Positions 38,301-50,497 of a DNA stretch of 64,000 bases are shown here, piece by piece; positions within the stretch are counted from its first letter, which is position 1; every line of letters starts with the position of its first letter. The DNA is from Argentina anserina. Its lineage: Eukaryota; Streptophyta; Magnoliopsida; Rosales; Rosaceae. The notes beneath the pieces were generated by a model. The model did no database searches. It saw only the letters and a program-made list of their open reading frames with translations, and was not told the DNA's origin. The stretch is taken from assembly GCF_933775445.1 (NCBI RefSeq), contig NC_065877.1:36158694-36222693 (forward strand). The letters run 5' to 3'. The position numbers and the translations under genes were made by a program.

Positions 38301-38310
38301 CCCTAACAGA

Positions 38311-38336
<26 letters not shown>
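38311..38336. repeat. (CT)n tract in the kinase leader
   Basis: A run of CT dinucleotides in the presumed 5' leader or core promoter of the AGC kinase gene. It is polymorphic-looking and gives artificial open frames. Confidence 0.9.
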
Positions 38337-38341
<5 letters not shown>

Positions 38342-38672
38342 TAAAAACCATTTCTTTGTACAAAAGAAGAAGCAGAAGCAAAAAAATTATCGCAGAGGAG
38401 GAACCACTCGAAAACAAAGACGGCTTTCGAGCATAAATTGCTTTTGCTTCGTCTTCTTCACAACGCGACGAAAATCCACAGAAGCAAAAACACCCCCCCT
38501 CCATTTTTCCCCCTAAATTTTATTACTATTCTCTTCTTCTTCTTCTTCTTCTTGTTCGTCTTCATCATCTTCTTCTTGTGGCTTTCGTCCTCTCTTGCGT
38601 TCTTGCTCCGATCGGATCTGAAGCTCTCTTCAGACTCAAAAGCCATTTCACTTTATCTCTCTCTCTCTGGAA

Positions 38673-39157
38673 CCCACCAGCCATGCAACACTGCTCTGCT
38701 CTGTGATCAGGTACCCCACTCTCAGCTTTTACTTACTTTTTTATTTATTGAATTCGAGTTGGGTTTTTGTTTGGAATCGAAATTAGGTGCGGGGTTTTGG
38801 GCTTATGATCAGTCAGGGTTCTGGGTTTTCTTGGTTCTTTCACCAAAGTTGGAATTGGGGGGAAGTTGTTGCTGTTGCGTTTGGATTGTGAAAGATATGT
38901 TCTTTGAGTGATTGAGTTCTATTCAGGAATTGGGTTTCTATTAAATTTGATTGTGAATTAAGGCTGTTTTGATTTCTTGGATTTGATTAGGCTGTGATTA
39001 TCTTGGTGTTTTTTTGTGTTTGTGGTTATCTTTGATTGTATAGCTGTGCAGAATTGAATATTCGATATTCGGATTATAGTTAATGTGTGATTAATGTGAT
39101 TAATGGCCTTTGTATGTCATCTGTTATAATATGTGTGGTGAAATTTGGGATTTGCAG
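38673..39157 (+). promoter_or_regulatory. 5' leader of the AGC kinase: upstream ORF and leader intron
   Basis: A leader exon appears to end at 38710 with ATCAG|GTACCCC. The acceptor TTTGCAG lies at 39151-39157, just before the coding exon. Such a 447 bp leader intron is common in this kinase family. The leader exon holds a short upstream frame (M-Q-H-C-S-A-L-stop) that begins about 28 bases before the donor and closes before it, which could lower translation. Confidence 0.55.
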
Positions 39158-39181
39158 TGGGCGTTACTGTGTGCTATAGCA

Positions 39182-41729
39182 ATGGATTCATTGGCTGAAG
39201 GGGTCATTTCTGTACCAAAGGCTCGCTATTTGGCGCCTGAGGGAGGCGAGACTGGGACTCCTCGTCCCTCTCAGCCTCCTTCTCCGAAGCAATTGAGGAG
39301 TGAAGCGGCTTCATCCACGTCTAGCGTGGCGGCTCATGCTTATGAAGTGAAGGCAGCAGTTGGCTATTCAAATGGTTCTGTGATTAATCTGAACAAGGCA
39401 CCTAACCACGGCGCGCATCAGGAGGATTTACTCAGTATGGGGAAACGGTACCAGGGTTCAAGTAAAGGAAAGGTTGAACATGAAGGCTCGAATGATGTTC
39501 TTGATAAACCAGCCGAAATTTCTTATCAGCATAAAGTTTCTATGGTGGAGGCGAAACCTTCCATCCAGCATCCTGTTGATGATTCTGAGGAGTTTACTTT
39601 GAGCGGCTTACCGGAATCTAGGAGTTATGGTCTTGGTCCAGGTAAAGGAGTTGCTGGACGGCAAAATGGTCACTTAGTTTCTCATTCCGGAGTAGGCACT
39701 GCCTTTTGTCCTAGCCCTCAGAACAGTTTATATTCTGCCGCTCCCACTCTCTATTGTGAAGCCAAACAGAGTTTTACCAATACAGAAAGTGAATGTACAA
39801 GCAGCATTGAGAAGTCTGCTGAAACTGAAAGTGAGGTCACTAATTCCTGTGAGCTTATTGAGAGCAGAAAGACCAGTATCTATAGAGGCAGCACTGGAAG
39901 TGATGTTAGTGATGAGAGCAGCTCCAGTAGTTTGAGCAATAACATGTACAAGCCCCACAAGGCGAATGATGTGAGATGGGAAGCAATTCAAGCTGTCAGA
40001 GATCATGATGGGATGCTGGGTTTGAATCATTTCAAGTTAAAGAAGAGACTGGGATGTGGAGATATAGGCAGTGTTTATCTGTCTGAATTGTCGGGAACTA
40101 GAACTTGTTTTGCCATGAAGGTTATGGATAAAGCTCAACTGGCAGGTCGCAAAAAGCTTCTGAGGGCTCAGACAGAGAAAGAGATACTACAGTCTTTGGA
40201 TCACCCTTTCCTGCCGACATTGTATTCCCACTTTGAGACAGAGAAGTTCACATGCTTGTTGATGGAGTACTGCCCTGGAGGTGATCTGCATGCACTCAGG
40301 CAAAAACAACCTGGAAAGTATTTTCCAGAGCATGCTGCCAGGTTAGATATTCCTTTTCCATTTCTCCTTTCATTTTATTATGATGACTACATCAATGCCA
40401 CCAAATTACCTCATTCCGTCAATCACATGATATTTACAAATAACTATGGTTAGACCTTGTAGAAACTCGAGATAATTTTGGATCAGAAAAACCTTTGCTC
40501 AGAAAATCTCACAAATTGTGAACATATATACATTTTTGCAATTCAAAACATACAGCTCCTGTCTATAATTTGTAAGAACATATTGTTAGGTTTGGTGTAA
40601 TTTGGGGCTTTCCGTGAAATTTGTGCTTTCACTGTGTAAGTGTGTGGTGTATATGATGTTAATGTTCTTTTTTTTGTGAACTTGAATTGTTTGAATGTAG
40701 ATTCTCTCTTTCCTCTCTTCATTTCTGTCTTGTTTACATGCACTCAGACGAAAGAGAAATAAAAAAGTAGAGAGACGGAAGTATCCGCATATGTTTATTG
40801 ACTGAGGTGATAACATGCTAATAAGATTAATTTATTCATTGCACAGGTTTTATGTGGCTGAGGTTCTGCTTGCTTTGGAGTATTTGCATATGCTTGGGAT
40901 CATTTACAGAGACCTCAAACCAGAGAATGTTTTAGTGAGGGAAGATGGGCATATAATGCTTTCAGATTTTGACCTTTCATTAAGATGTGCTGTTTCCCCT
41001 ACCCTGGTTAGATCTTCAAACTCAGGCATGGAGACAAAGAAATCAGCATATTGTGTTCAGCCTGCCTGCATCGAGCCAACTTGTGTAATGCAGCCTGATT
41101 GCATTACACCGGCGTGCTTTGCTCCACGCTTTTTCTCAAGCAAACCCAAGAAGGAGAAGAAAAAGACCAAACCAAAGAATGATATATATAATCAAGTGAG
41201 CCCTCTCCCTGAGCTTATTGCAGAACCGACAAGTGCTAGATCAATGTCCTTTGTGGGAACACACGAGTACCTGGCTCCTGAAATAATAAAAGGTGAAGGC
41301 CATGGCAGTGCTGTGGATTGGTGGACATTTGGGATCTTTCTCTATGAGCTTTTATTTGGCAAAACTCCATTCAAGGGAGCAGGAAACCGAGCTACTTTGT
41401 TTAATGTTGTCGGGCAGCCTTTAAGATTTCCAGAATCGCCTAGTGTCAGCTTTGCAGCTAGGGACTTGATCAGAGGTCTTCTTGTGAAAGAGCCACAGCA
41501 TCGTCTTGCTTATCGGCGTGGGGCTACAGAAGTGAAGCAGCATCCGTTTTTCCAGAGTGTGAATTGGGCGCTGATCCGCTGTACAAACCCACCTTCGGTG
41601 CCACCAAAACAGAACCTGTTGGACACTCCTTCACGACCTGATACTCCGAAAGCAGTAAGCACAGACGGGAAGGTACCAGGTGCTGATATGAAGCCTTCTG
41701 GTAATTATATAGAAATTGATTTCTTTTGA
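39182..41729 (+). CDS. AGC VIII protein kinase, D6PK/PVPK-1-like
   Basis: Two exons, 39182-40341 and 40847-41729, give 680 aa. A long serine-rich N-terminal region (residues 1-280) precedes a kinase domain from about residue 284. The glycine loop is [11 protein letters not shown], the ATP lysine K313 is in FAMKVMDK, and the catalytic Asp409 is in YRDLKPEN. The metal motif is DFD (427-429) instead of DFG, the hallmark of plant AGC VIII kinases. About 90 residues are inserted before the activation segment [11 protein letters not shown], with repeated Cys-x-x-Pro phrases and a lysine cluster. The hydrophobic C-terminal end IEIDFF resembles a PDK1-docking tail. D6PK-type members phosphorylate PIN auxin carriers at the plasma membrane; that role is inferred from the family. 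The upstream in-frame ATG at 39110 is in the leader intron. Confidence 0.93.
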
Positions 41730-42869
41730 TTCTTCTTGTATCCCTTGTTTTCTTTGGATGATCAAGTCTCCAACCGATTCATATGTGGTACTACAATCAA
41801 TGGTTTCTTTCCATTGCAAGGAATGTACGATTTTAGTAGTTCCTTTGATTTGCACATGTAAAACTGCCCATTATCATGGTAAGCTCTGGATTTTACAGCA
41901 TTGAAGAAAAAAGCATTGATTGAAAATGAAGAATGAGATTTCTGATATTTTACCCTAATTAGTCTGATTATGACGTCATGTCTGATTTTACCAGTATTAA
42001 GAGATTGTCCAAATTGGGCTTTGGCTTGACTTTTTATCAATAATTATGTCACATTGACGGTCTCTTTCGTGGAAATTAAATTATAGAACATTGATGTAAT
42101 TCAGCAATTTCCATGCCACCTAAAGTTCCTTAGATCCATTAACCAAAAAAAAAAAAGTTCCTTAGATCCACGCGCTTTGCACCCAACTTTCCCGGCACCT
42201 GCCAGCTGACTGGTGAGCAGCCATCTTCCATGGTCCCCATAGATTTTATGCGTGCACGAAATATCTTACCCTCCCTCCGATCATCTTGGAGTCCTAAGGC
42301 TATCGATAATCCTCGATGATTAAGTTCAAATGCCCGGTTAAAACGAGAAAATTAACAATATTATCAAATTTAATTATGGTTTGGTTTTGTAATTTAATTA
42401 TGGTTTGGTTTTGTTTGCAAAAATATTTAAGTGTAAATCGAGTCATGATCGTGAAAAACTAATCGATTAACGATACAATATTAGGTTTTAACTAGTACAT
42501 ATAAGGTAAGAGTTTTTACTGTCATTACGAAAACTTTTATTATTTTTCTTTAAGTTAAACTGTTATAGATAAAATCAATGTCATCATATAATAAAATTTA
42601 TAACGTATAATCTCGTGTGACATTAAATTTGTAACATATTATCTTCTAACACACGTTTAATTCGAAATTCAAATAATGCAGCTTGCATTTAGTTATGTTG
42701 ATGTGAAGAAAACATTTCGGGGGTTAAATATTACACAATTAAAGTGTGTGAGAAATCATAGCCGAAAATATCCCGCAAAGCACCGGCGCGTGTCCACCAC
42801 GCTCTGGACAGCGGTGTTATTTCTTGCTTCCCAAAACTTAGTGACACACCTTATCACGCTTCGTCTGCC
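41730..42869. other. Intergenic spacer with small direct repeats
   Basis: The 3' flank of the kinase gene, then AT-rich spacer. AAAGTTCCTTAGATCCA is repeated at 42122-42138 and 42154-42170 around an A-run, and a 24 bp unit is repeated in tandem at 42367-42414. No gene is seen; the open frame at 42676-42915 leads into the next gene's 5' region. Confidence 0.6.
42367..42414. repeat. 24 bp tandem duplication
   Basis: The unit AATTTAATTATGGTTTGG plus TTTTGT occurs twice head to tail. It looks like a recent local slippage or duplication. Confidence 0.85.
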
Positions 42870-42974
42870 ATGCCCTTCGCTCACCCACACCATTTTCGCT
42901 TCCTCACAATCCTAACGAACCGCTGCTATCTCTCTCTCTCCAAACCTCTCTCACCTTCTCAGGCCCTTACAACA

Positions 42975-45586
42975 ATGGCCTCCGACGACCTCTCCTCCCT
43001 CCCCGCCGCCTCCGACGACGACAAGTACGGCTTCCAGAGGCCCGAGATGTTCTCCACCAAGCTCGCCGGCACCGTCGACGCCTACGACCGCCACGTGTTC
43101 CTCTGTTACAAGAGCCCCGAGGCTTGGCCCGCGCGCGTTGAAGGCTCGGAGTCCGATCCGCTCCCCAAGCTACTCGCCTCGGCTTTCAAGGCAAGGAAGA
43201 ATGATACATCCATCAAGGTCGGTTGCCTCTTTGCTCTTGTTCGCACTTTGATTTTGTTCGTGAAGATTGTTTGTTGACTCTGTTTTTTGTGTTTGGTAGA
43301 CGAAGTTGACTGTGTGTGAAGGCCGTGACGGAACTGAGTTTGCCGACGGCGATCTCTTGATATTCCCGGATATGATCAAATACAGGTAAGTAAATTTTGT
43401 TGTGTTGCTTTGATCGGAGTTGTTCGGAATTATGATGTGTGGATTAGGAGCTAGGGTTTTGTTTTGGATTTCATATTGTGAATCTCAGGTTGAGCTACTT
43501 TTAGTATGTTAGCAAGTAATTGAAAGTTTGAGCTACTTGTAGATTGACTTTGTTGACTGTACTGGAAGTAATTAGAATGAACTGGCCAGGGAATATTGAT
43601 TCAATTTCGATGTATTTTGACTGCGCATAGTTGTGCTTTTCACTTGTATTGCAAAATTGCTGCTACTAATTCTCTGTGAAGAGTTGTTATCTGTTGATTG
43701 TATGTTTCACATTAGTATCAGCTAAAGAAGTTTAGACTAGTCTTGACTGTTTTTTTAGATCAGTTGCTATTTTTATCTGCTGCTCTGTGCGAGAGCTTGA
43801 AGTAATTAAGAACGAAACAAGGCAGAAAAATATAGTTTAGGCACTCATACCTGTGAGCTATGGTCTGTTGAAATAGAGTGTCATGACCTATTGTCTAACT
43901 CAGATGTCAACAAACCCTTTGAAACCACTCAACTCTAGTTCCTGTCGTGTTAGATATTTTATCTGCTCAACATGAAGGTTTTATTGTGATAAATTGACTG
44001 ATTTTGCTAGGTGTGTAAGCTTAGAAGTTTAGCTATACATATTTCTTCTCTCAGTAATGGTTATGTTTGGGATTGTTTCTTATGATTTTTTCCTTTGCTT
44101 TTATATGAAAGGGGCTTGAAAGAGTCAGATGTTGATAGCTTTGTGGATGATGTTATCGTGAATTGTAAGCCATGGGCATCTGGAGCACAGGAGGTCTTGA
44201 CCGGTTCTCATGTATTTGTGTGTGCCCATGGTAGTCGAGATCGTAGGTGTGGTGTTTGTGGCCCTGTTCTCATTGATAAGTTTATTGAGGAGGCCGAAGT
44301 TCGAGGACTGAAAGATCAGGTGTTTGTTAGTCCCTGTTCTCACATTGGAGGCCACAAGTATGCTGGGAACTTGATTATCTACAGCCCTGATGCAGATGGA
44401 AAGATCACTGGTCATTGGTAATATTTATATTAACAATCGTGAAATTTAATTGATAATATTGGATTTGCATGACAGAAATTGAGTGTTGTCTGTTTTTAAT
44501 TGCAGGTATGGCTATGTTGCACCTGATGATGTACCGGAATTGCTTGATGACCATATTGGGAAAGGGCAGATTATAGAACGACTGTGGAGGTTTGTGCTTC
44601 TTTCTTTCCTTTTGTCATGTAATGCCATCATGCAACTCATTAGTTTTTAGTATACAATTAAATGTGGAGAAATATAAGAGCGTTGATTATAATCTGATTA
44701 TGTATGATTATGGCATGGCATAGTGGAAACTAATATGTTGATACTAACATGTAAATGACTCTGAGTTATGTTAAGAAGACATGCATCACTGTTGAAGATA
44801 ATCAATATATGTCTGCATATCCATTTGACCATCCAATAGCATGAGTTTATTCGTACTTTCTTTTTTTTAGTGTTTGTGGGAGTTTGCTGGCTCCATCATG
44901 AACATCTGTGCTATCAATGTGTTTCCACCCTGCCACAGTAGTTACATAAATGAGATATTCTACTGTTAATCTTGCAATGCGTCATCTTCTTTCAAAACAG
45001 GAGAAAGAACGATAAACTTTCTTTTAGCTGTAATTTTATGATGTCTAGTGTTTAGTTACTTCTATCATAAAAAGAAGTAACTAATATCTTGTTTACTTTC
45101 TATATATGAAGCTTTTTAGTTTAAACCACGGACTTGATGAATTTCATTTCTAATAGAGGCCAAATGGGAGTTTATGTCGAGGAAGCTGAGAAGGCTAATG
45201 GACACAAGCATCCCAATGGAGAAACCAAAAAGCTGAAGGACCAGAAGCTTCCAAAGGGAGAAGATTCTGAGAGAAGCAAGGAAAAGCCCCAAGAAAATGG
45301 CTCTCAGATTCAGAACACCAATGAGAACTTTGCTGGTTGTTGCCAGGGTGCTAATGGAGTCTCATGCTGCAGAGATGGGAGTTTGGAGCAGACCAGTGAA
45401 ATTGAGGAGAAGAAGCAGAAAGCAACCACAGAAGCCACCAGTGGCAAGAAGGATGGATATGCATGCAAACTGGCAAGCTGCATTGGGAAATGGGAGCAAA
45501 GTGATATTCTCGCGGCTGTTGCCGTTGTGGGAGCAGTGGCAACTGTGGGAGTTGCAGTCTATAGCTTTCACAGAAGGTCAGGTTGA
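42975..45586 (+). CDS. Sucrase/ferredoxin-like family protein (Apd1/AIM32-like)
   Basis: Exons 42975-43217, 43300-43385, 44112-44417, 44506-44589 and 45157-45586 give 382 aa. The thioredoxin-like ferredoxin fold shows the family motifs VFVCAHGSRDRRCGVCGP (Cys147, Cys156, Cys159) and SPCSHIGGHKYAGN (Cys185, His187, His191). In Apd1/AIM32 relatives the Cys and His of these motifs bind a [2Fe-2S] cluster. A variable, cysteine-containing linker (CCQGANGVSCCRDG) follows. The C-terminal hydrophobic segment ILAAVAVVGAVATVGVAV then ends HRRSG, as in a tail-anchored protein. An in-frame ATG at 42870 would add 35 residues (see findings). The last exon could also splice at 45576 to 45731, giving a slightly different tail. 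Confidence 0.9.
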
Positions 45587-46340
45587 AATCTTTATCACGT
45601 CCTTGCTCTTTAATTGTGGATGTGTATCTCTAGTTCCTCGTCTTTTGATAGAAACCCTATTATTACATCATTCAAATAATTCTCTAAACCTCCACTTACT
45701 ATAAAAGGAGAATATTTATGTTCTTTTCAGGAGGGTGGGATGAATTCCCAAGGTTAAGCCATAGTTGAAAAGATGTTCCTGATCCCCTTCCCTAGAAGTT
45801 TTGTGCACACTATTGATATCTGTCGTTTCTGTGAACTGGTGAATGGTTTAGTTTTATATATAGTGGATTTTGTCATGGGGCTCTTGATGCTTAATTAGGA
45901 TCTGGTATTTGGCCATGTTTCCCTCTTTGATTGTCCCATGCTGTTCATTGTTAATGACCGGAAGGCTTCTGAATCTTATTGCAAATTTTGTGCTAGTTTT
46001 GTTAGTACTACCATCTTATTCCTGAAAATGATAAGACTATTTTTCCAGTGCTCTAGTTTCGTGGTTGTTCTCCATTATTGCCATATTAACTATCGATGAA
46101 GGTTTAGTGTAAGACCACATCAGTGCTGATGGCGTAAACCGACTGTTTTAGCATCCTGCAATTGGAAAATATTGAGATTGCTTGAATTACATGATTAAAG
46201 TGTTTAACATCAGTCTGTACAAAAGTTTCAAGTGATCACACTTCACATTAAATCTTGTCAGTAGTAGCCAAAGTCATATGTACAGTTAGACAATTATGCA
46301 TCTACCAAATGGACCAAAATGTATCCAAGTTTCATAGACT
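45587..46340. other. Convergent 3' flanks of two genes
   Basis: Shared 3' region of the ferredoxin-like gene (+) and the ARM-repeat gene (-). It is expected to hold both 3' UTRs. No other coding feature seen. Confidence 0.6.
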
Positions 46341-47511
46341 CTACTGCATGCTGCTGAGCTTTGCAAGCACTCTCAGTGCAGTACTCCCGGCAACCTCTTC
46401 TTCTGCATCTATTTCTTGCATAATTTGCTCTATAACCACATTCCTCGACTGTTGATTTCTCCGGTCGTAACTCGAGCATTCCCTTAAAAGCAACAGCAAT
46501 TCATCTGCCATAGCTTTTGCCCTCCATGTTCCCTCCACTGTCAACTGCAGTAAACCGGGCATTACTCCTTCCCTCAAAATCAATCCCCTAGAGTTTTCTC
46601 GGCAACTCTGGCATATGAGCAGAAGGATTCTCACCGCGTGTTCTTTGCTTTCCATTGACCCCTCTTCGAGGGTCTCAACTAAAGCCCCAATTGCCCCACA
46701 AGTACTGGATATTTCCTCGAGCGGAATCTTGGTTGAAGAAACAATGTCATCAAGTAATGCAATAGCCTTCTCAACCAGTTGGGATTGTTTTTCGCAGCTG
46801 CAGATTATTTGCAGCAAGGAGAAAACTACACCAGACGAGACCAAAGATGGCAAAATATGATGGCAAGTCGAGAAGTTGTGAAGTGTAGCAATGGCATCAA
46901 GTCTTGCTTGCATGCTGATACTGATCATGTTCATGCTATGACCATTAGCATTATCATAGCCTCCATTGAGAATTCCAACGATTTGCTCAATGGCGCCAGA
47001 CGAGGCAATTGATAACTTGTTTGCCTTGCAAGATGATAGAATCATCAAAGCTGTTATTGCGAGTTCCATCAACGCTTTGCTTCGACATTGGAGGAGGCTT
47101 ATCAGCGCCGGTAAAGCCCCAGATTTCAGAATCCATCTCTTGTTTCTGGCAAACAGAAGAAGACATAGGTTATTCACTACCACCACAAAAAGGCCAAAAC
47201 TTGTTAAAACTTTTAGTGTGTTGTAGAACATAATGCGATATGAAACAATTATGAACTGAATATGAAGTACATGACGAAGAGTGGCGGACGACTAACCTTT
47301 CACTACCAAAGGCGAGACTAAGCAGAGCTAAGAGAGCAGCTTCAATGGCTTCAAAATCTTGGGAATGAAGCATTGATATCAAAGGAAGCATAACACCTCT
47401 CTCAGCCAAACTCTGCCTTTGCTTGCCACTTAGGTTACCGAGTTGAGTAGCAGCTTGAATCTGCGCTACTACATCGCCGGTGACTAGATTTTGGAGCAGA
47501 AGTTCCTCCAT
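46341..47511 (-). CDS. Armadillo (ARM) repeat protein
   Basis: Two minus-strand exons, 47297-47511 and 46341-47145, join in frame (SER|NKRW) for 339 aa. The start MEELLLQNLVTGDVVAQIQA leads into ARM-type helical repeats, recognisable by phrases such as GVMLPLISMLHS, GALPALISLLQC, GAIEQIVGILNG, GAIGALVETLEEG and EGVMPGLLQLTV. ARM repeats form a right-handed solenoid that binds other proteins. Similar short ARM proteins in plants resemble the C-terminal part of U-box E3 ligases, but no U-box is present here, so ligase activity is not expected. The gene is divergent from the TMEM245-like gene, with 553 bp between start codons. Confidence 0.88.
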
Positions 47512-48064
47512 TGGAGGAGCTCTCTATGCTTCTGTGTGTCTCCAAGTTCTGATTCTTTGATTTACAAGGGATTTTGTTTATTGTGTGGGATTGGTTGCTT
47601 CAAGAGGCTTGCACTGATTTGCTTTTTGTGGGTATATAAGAATCCATTGTTTGAGATAGAAGCAACCTACCTTCTTTGGGTCAGCCTTTTTCTGAGTGTC
47701 TGATTTGGAAATACAAAAACGATTCCCGAGGATGAATCTTCCACATCCTTTTGGGGAAGGCAAACGCCGTCATCTTTACCTTCTTTCCTTTTGCCAATAG
47801 GAATTTCATCATTCAATATTTTTATATTATGGTAAGTTCTTTCGGATAGTAACAAGATCCTCAAGGGGTTAAAAAGCCGAGACCTAGGGTTCTTGTGGTA
47901 AGTTTTAATCTCACCATTTTTTTTTAGTTACTGGAGAGTCCGTTAAAACACTTGTATAAGTACAACAAGAAAGAAACACATCTGGAGAGTCTCTCGGATC
48001 TTTGATCCCTCGCCGTAAACTACAGAGAAAATGGCCAACGCCGACTCTTAAACAACACCACCCC
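47512..48064. promoter_or_regulatory. Shared divergent promoter region, with a short upstream ORF
   Basis: A 553 bp gap separates the start codons of the ARM gene (-) and the TMEM245-like gene (+), so both promoters must lie here or overlap the leaders. On the plus strand, a 6-codon upstream frame (MANADS) at 48031-48051 sits just before the main start codon. Confidence 0.55.
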
Positions 48065-50497
48065 ATGACGTCACACACCACCGATTCCCCTCCTCCCACT
48101 AAACACCGCAGCTGCCGCGGCAAAAGGAAACCTAACCCTGTCGATGTAGAACCTCACTCCGAAACCGAACCCGACCTGCACCGGCCTCCTCGCCTCACCC
48201 GAGAACAATCATTGCGGCTGCCGACCGACCCTCACGTCCGGATCGGAATGTACGTGGCTCTTGCCCACGCCGGACTAGCTTTCTCACTCGCGCTCCTCTA
48301 CGGCGTTACGAAGCTTCTAGGAGGCTACTGGCGTCCTATCCAATGGGCCATTCTGTGTTCCATGCCGCTCCGCGAGCTCCACACCGCTCTCGTCTCGTTC
48401 TGGTCTGACTCTCTCAATCTAGGCCTCTTCGCAACCCTTATTGCCATCCCCCGTGCAGCCGTACGTGCCACCACCGCGTCCCTTGTCGACTCCCGCACTG
48501 CCATTCGCCGGCTGCTGAAACGGCCAAGCCCGCCTCGCCCAAAAAAGAATATCAGGCAAGGTCTAAAATAATGTGCTCAGATTTGTTTTTAAAAATTTAT
48601 TATACATGCATGGCATACGTACAAACATGCACGTACAGTGGTGTGAACCCTAGCAATGAACGGGTAAAAACTACTACAACTTGCTCTCATTCGGAATTTC
48701 GGATCATAAGGGTGTGTGCTATGCATGTATCCTAGAAGATTGGTCTTTATTTTTGTACATTTTCAGTTGATTCTATAAGTTTTCTGAGGCTTGTTATTTT
48801 CTTCTTCAGCTTCTCGAAGATTGTACAAAGGTTGATCTCGTTTGCCCTATTTGTGATTATTTATGAGAACATTGGCCTTTACACTCTCCCGGCATTTTCA
48901 GTTGCTTTCTTTTTAGTTTATGTTTCTGGTTACAGAAGCATAGTGATCGATCCTAGTGTGGCTACTACACTTTCGGCACTTTCGCGCAGCGGTAGTAGGT
49001 TGAAACTGAGGAATAGAAACAGGGTTAGCAGGTATATCACTAACTTTATGCTCAAAAGGTTGAATACCACGGTTGCTATTGGCTTGATCATGGTTATGAT
49101 AGTGGGGACTTTGTTTGGGATGATTTTCTTTTCGTATAAGATTGGAATGGAAGGGAAGTTTGCTGTGATTTCAATGAAAGGGCACTTGGAACACCAACTA
49201 GAGCAGAACTACAACTATGCGGAGAGGGTTGGGTTGAACAAGTGGATGGATGACAATCAAATCCCGGAGTTTATTGATGATTATGCGACGAAGTTTTACG
49301 AGACAGTGTTGCAGAATATCGATTCTTGGGCAGCGGATTACAATGTCACTGAGATTGTGGACAATATGAGGCATTATCTAATTAGTAATGATTCTTCTCC
49401 AGTGGATGTTAAGAGTAATGGCAGTGTTGGTAATGTTGATCACGAGCAGATCATTAGCAATATCAACCAGCCTTTGTCCGAGAAATTTCATACCATTCAA
49501 TCGAGGGTGAGGAATAGAGAATGGGGAGTGATCTACAGGAATATTGATGATATTTTTCATTTTAGGGAATTCTTGTCTTTGATTGCTAAGGAAGACTTGG
49601 CAAAGAAAATCAAAGCAATTTTGTTACAGGGTTTGAACCTTTCAAGAAGGTTACTTACTAGTAGTACTACAGTTTTAGCAGGAGTATTAAACCTATTGTT
49701 GTTCATGGCAGTCTCACTTGTTTCCGGTGCTGCTGGATTGTTCAATTTCATCTTCGAACTGACAGTGTTTTTCTGGCTTTTGTATTACCTAATCACCACG
49801 GACTCGGGAGGTGTTATGGATCATGTTTTGGGGATGCTACCACTTTCAAGATCGACGAGGGTTAGATGTGCTCAAGTGCTTGATCATGCCGTAAGCAGTG
49901 TTTTGTTGGCCGCTGCTAAGGTCACATTCTTTCAAGGATGTCTTACATATTTCTTGTTTAGATTCTACCAGATTCATTTCCTCTACATGTCTACATCCCT
50001 TGCCCTCATGAGTGCCGTTTTACAAATTACACCGAATTGGCTTTTGTCAATCCCGGCAGCGCTGCAACTGGGCATGGAAGCGAAATATATAGACGCCATT
50101 TTGTTGACATCATTTCATCAGATACTGCTGGAATATGGAACTGCTGCTATCCAAGATGAGATTCCGGGCCAGAATTCCTACCTCACCGGCCTTAGCATAC
50201 TCGGTGGCATTGCTCTTTTCCCATCCATGTTAGAAGTAATTTACTCCTCTTGATGTCCACAATGCTGCTCATATCTAAATTATATAATGTGAGACGCATT
50301 TTAACAACCATATTAGCTAGGTATAAAATGAAGGTGATACACTTGCTAATGCTATCTGCATCAGAATTGATTTGAAATTGTCCTATCCTTTTCAGGGAGC
50401 AATTATGGGTCCTTTGCTGATGACAGTCATGATTGCCTTCAAAAATCTATATGTAGAATTCGTTCTTGCTTCTGGACGTACAGTAGACCAGTGCTGA
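48065..50497 (+). CDS. TMEM245 / AI-2E transporter-like multi-pass membrane protein
   Basis: Exons 48065-48555, 48810-50235 and 50396-50497 give 672 aa, like Arabidopsis At5g55960 (about 650 aa). The soluble proline-rich N-terminus is followed by hydrophobic segments: AHAGLAFSLALLYGVTKLL, FALFVIIYENIGLYTLPAFS and VAIGLIMVMIVGTLFGMIFF, then several in the C-terminal half (AGVLNLLLFMAVSLVSGAA, ELTVFFWLLYYLI and TGLSILGGIALFPS). The C-terminal GAIMGPLLMTVMIAF is the end of the AI-2E exporter-like fold. The transported substrate in plants is unknown. Intron 1 must use a GC donor (AG|GCAAGG), since no GT donor keeps the frame. Non-ATG upstream extension to 48002 is not a start. Confidence 0.92.

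Noticed and set aside
38438..38911. 157 aa open frame before the AGC kinase
   Set aside because: It runs through the CT-rich leader and the leader intron, has no family features and is not in frame with the kinase.
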